Shown piece by piece: positions 4,679 to 6,129 of a DNA stretch of 6,129 bases; position 1 is the stretch's first letter; the number at the start of each line of letters is the position of its first letter. The translations under genes were made by a program, and so were the position numbers. The notes under the pieces were generated by a model that did no database searches, had not been told where the DNA came from, and was given only the letters and a program-made list of their open reading frames with translations. This DNA comes from Candidatus Competibacteraceae bacterium (GTDB lineage: Bacteria; Pseudomonadota; Gammaproteobacteria; Competibacterales; Competibacteraceae): the NCBI GenBank assembly GCA_020445005.1, contig JAGRHM010000541.1, positions 1 through 6,129 on the forward strand, given 5' to 3'.

Positions 4679-6072
4679 TTCAACATCATCCTCCGGGCAT
4701 TCGTTTTCATCACTCTTTGTCATCAGTCGCGCATCGGTTGATGGATGCGCTGATAATTGTATTAGGCTTATGGTCTTGCGTTGAGATTCTGGGCGTCTCT
4801 TGGTCATCTCATTATGCAGCCGTTGCGTTGCTGGCGACGGTGCTATTCATGGTGGGCGCTGAAAGCACAGACCTTTATCATTTCTGGCGGCAGATGCCGG
4901 TTTTGTATGTATGGGCGCTGGTCGGGGTAGGGTTGCTGATCGTGGGGTACGCTACCAAAAGCACGAGCGATTTTTCGCGCTTGGCCATGAGTCTGTGGGC
5001 AGTTGGAACGCCGCTGGGACTGATAGGCTATCGACTGGCGCTGCGAAAATTGTTGTCTTTTTTGCACATGCGCGGTTTCAGCATGCAGACAGTGGCGATT
5101 GGTGGGGCGAATGCGCATGGTTGTCAGTTCGCGCAATATCTGCAGCGCAATCCGGCGCTTGGTTTACGTTTGCTGGGCTTTTTCGATGACCGTGAACCTG
5201 GTTATGGCGACGACCGGTTGCCTTCAAACCTACCAGCGCCTTTGTTGGGTTCGTTTCAGGATTTGGTTGAATACGCCTACAGCGGGAGGATTGATGTCGT
5301 TTACATCCTGTTGCCATTGAAGGCGCAGGATCGGATTGCGCAGTTGATTCAGCGCTTGGCGGACGCCCCGGTGGCGGTGTATCTGGTGCCGGACTTTTTT
5401 GTGTTCGATCTGTTGCACGCGCAGTGGATCAACATCGGTAACATGCCCACGATCAGTATCTTTGAAACGCCTTTGTCGGGGGTCAATGGTCTGGCGAAGC
5501 GCGTAGAGGATGTGGTGTTGTCAATGTTGATTCTGGTGCTGATCGCGGCGCCGATGGTGGTTATCGCGCTTGCGGTGAAGCGGTCGTCGCCGGGGCCGGT
5601 GCTTTTTAAGCAAACCCGTTATGGGTTGGATGGGCGCAAGATTAATATCTGGAAATTCCGGACGATGACGGTGTGCGAGGATGGCAATCAGGTGGTGCAG
5701 GCGCAGCGGAATGATCGCCGAGTAACGCCTTTGGGAGCGTTTTTGCGCCGTACTTCGCTAGATGAATTGCCGCAGTTTTTTAATGTGCTGATGGGACAGA
5801 TGTCGATTGTGGGGCCGCGCCCACATGCCGTGGCGCATAATGAACAATATCGCAAGTTGATTCCAGGATATATGCTGCGGCATAAGGTGAAGCCGGGAAT
5901 TACTGGTTGGGCGCAGATAAATGGCTGGCGCGGCGAGACCGAGGTAATTGAGAAAATGCAGAAGCGGGTGGAGTATGATCTCTGGTATATTCGGCATTGG
6001 TCGTTGCGCGTGGATCTGCAGATTGTTGCGTATACGGCGTTAAGAGTGCTTTGGGATCGAGAGGCGTATTGA
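4675..6072 (+). CDS. Undecaprenyl-phosphate hexose-1-phosphate transferase (WcaJ-type, probably glucose)
   Basis: This 465-residue polyisoprenyl-phosphate hexose-1-phosphate transferase starts EPS repeat-unit assembly by moving a sugar phosphate, likely from UDP-glucose, onto undecaprenyl phosphate at the inner membrane. There are four N-terminal membrane segments (about 21-40, 45-63, 76-94, 103-121). A Rossmann-like CoA_binding_3 domain follows (about 136-265, VAIGGANAHG...LLGFFDDR). The C-terminal catalytic domain (about 273-465) begins with a membrane or re-entrant helix (280-300). Signature motifs are SSPGPVLFKQTRYG, WKFRTM (326-331), the catalytic Asp-Glu pair in SLDELPQ (D363, E364), GQMSIVGPRPHA (374-385) and KPGITGWAQINGWRGET (406-422). 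The RPHAVAHNE motif favours the glucose-specific WcaJ subgroup. Length is typical for the long form. ATG 4675 is chosen because an in-frame stop lies just upstream (4666). No Shine-Dalgarno is visible. Confidence 0.96.
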   Translation: MIQHHPPGIRFHHSLSSVAHRLMDALIIVLGLWSCVEILGVSWSSHYAAVALLATVLFMVGAESTDLYHFWRQMPVLYVWALVGVGLLIVGYATKSTSDFSRLAMSLWAVGTPLGLIGYRLALRKLLSFLHMRGFSMQTVAIGGANAHGCQFAQYLQRNPALGLRLLGFFDDREPGYGDDRLPSNLPAPLLGSFQDLVEYAYSGRIDVVYILLPLKAQDRIAQLIQRLADAPVAVYLVPDFFVFDLLHAQWINIGNMPTISIFETPLSGVNGLAKRVEDVVLSMLILVLIAAPMVVIALAVKRSSPGPVLFKQTRYGLDGRKINIWKFRTMTVCEDGNQVVQAQRNDRRVTPLGAFLRRTSLDELPQFFNVLMGQMSIVGPRPHAVAHNEQYRKLIPGYMLRHKVKPGITGWAQINGWRGETEVIEKMQKRVEYDLWYIRHWSLRVDLQIVAYTALRVLWDREAY

Positions 6073-6089
6073 GGGAAAGAAAGAGGCTA

Positions 6090-6129
6090 ATGGGCTGCCG
6101 CAAAAGTTTTGACGGGTTAGTGTGCTTCT
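6090..6129 (+). CDS. Possible start of a downstream gene (partial)
   Basis: An ATG at 6090 follows an AAGAGG purine run (6081-6086), with only three bases between, and 17 bases after the transferase stop. It stays open to the window edge (MGCRKSFDGLVCF). Thirteen codons are too few to recognise a product. The spacing would suit an operon with the transferase, but the frame may be spurious. Confidence 0.25.
   Translation, partial: MGCRKSFDGLVCF

Noticed and set aside
1..6129. tRNA, rRNA, CRISPR array or insertion sequence
   Set aside because: No spaced direct repeats, transposase motifs, terminal inverted repeats with target duplications, or tRNA-like cloverleaf were seen.

Overview
The window is a piece of a chromosomal exopolysaccharide (EPS) or capsule locus from a Gram-negative bacterium. 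An outer-membrane export lipoprotein with a classic lipobox, a Wzc-type co-polymerase and a WcaJ-type priming transferase together point to a proteobacterium. GC-rich coding DNA, AT-rich intergenic DNA and the protein style suggest a gamma- or betaproteobacterium, but nothing here fixes the genus.

Layout. Positions 1-2785 hold a two-gene operon on the minus strand. The upstream gene (2785 to 1607) encodes a Wza-family outer-membrane polysaccharide export lipoprotein. The downstream gene (1607 to the left edge) encodes the chain-length/co-polymerase part of a Wzc/BY-kinase-type protein and is cut by the window before any kinase domain. The two overlap by one base (TGATG). Positions 2786-3077 are a divergent control region. 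Positions 3078-4184 (plus strand) encode a membrane-anchored or exported AttH/CrtC lipocalin-like protein, the family once called 'predicted secreted hydrolase'. Positions 4185-4674 are a 490-bp intergenic region rich in palindromes. Positions 4675-6072 (plus strand) encode a polyprenyl-phosphate hexose-1-phosphate transferase, the enzyme that starts EPS repeat-unit assembly. The last 57 bases may contain the start of another gene.

How the genes work together. The 4675 transferase would load the first sugar, probably glucose, onto undecaprenyl phosphate. The Wzc-type protein would control polymerisation and energise export across the periplasm, and the Wza-type lipoprotein would form the outer-membrane exit. 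The lipocalin-like protein between the two EPS units has no assigned role.

Most interesting point. Both EPS transcription units have a good candidate sigma-54 (-24/-12) promoter in the correct orientation: 2912 to 2897 on the minus strand and 4474 to 4489 on the plus strand. Each has enhancer-like palindromes nearby: GTCTGC-CA-GCAGAC at 2994-3007, paired TTTCA-N3-TGAAA sites at 4261-4306, and an NtrC-like TGCACTA-AAA-TAGTGCA at 4548-4564. This suggests that the split locus is jointly controlled by RpoN and one or more enhancer-binding proteins. That is inference from sequence patterns and is not proven.
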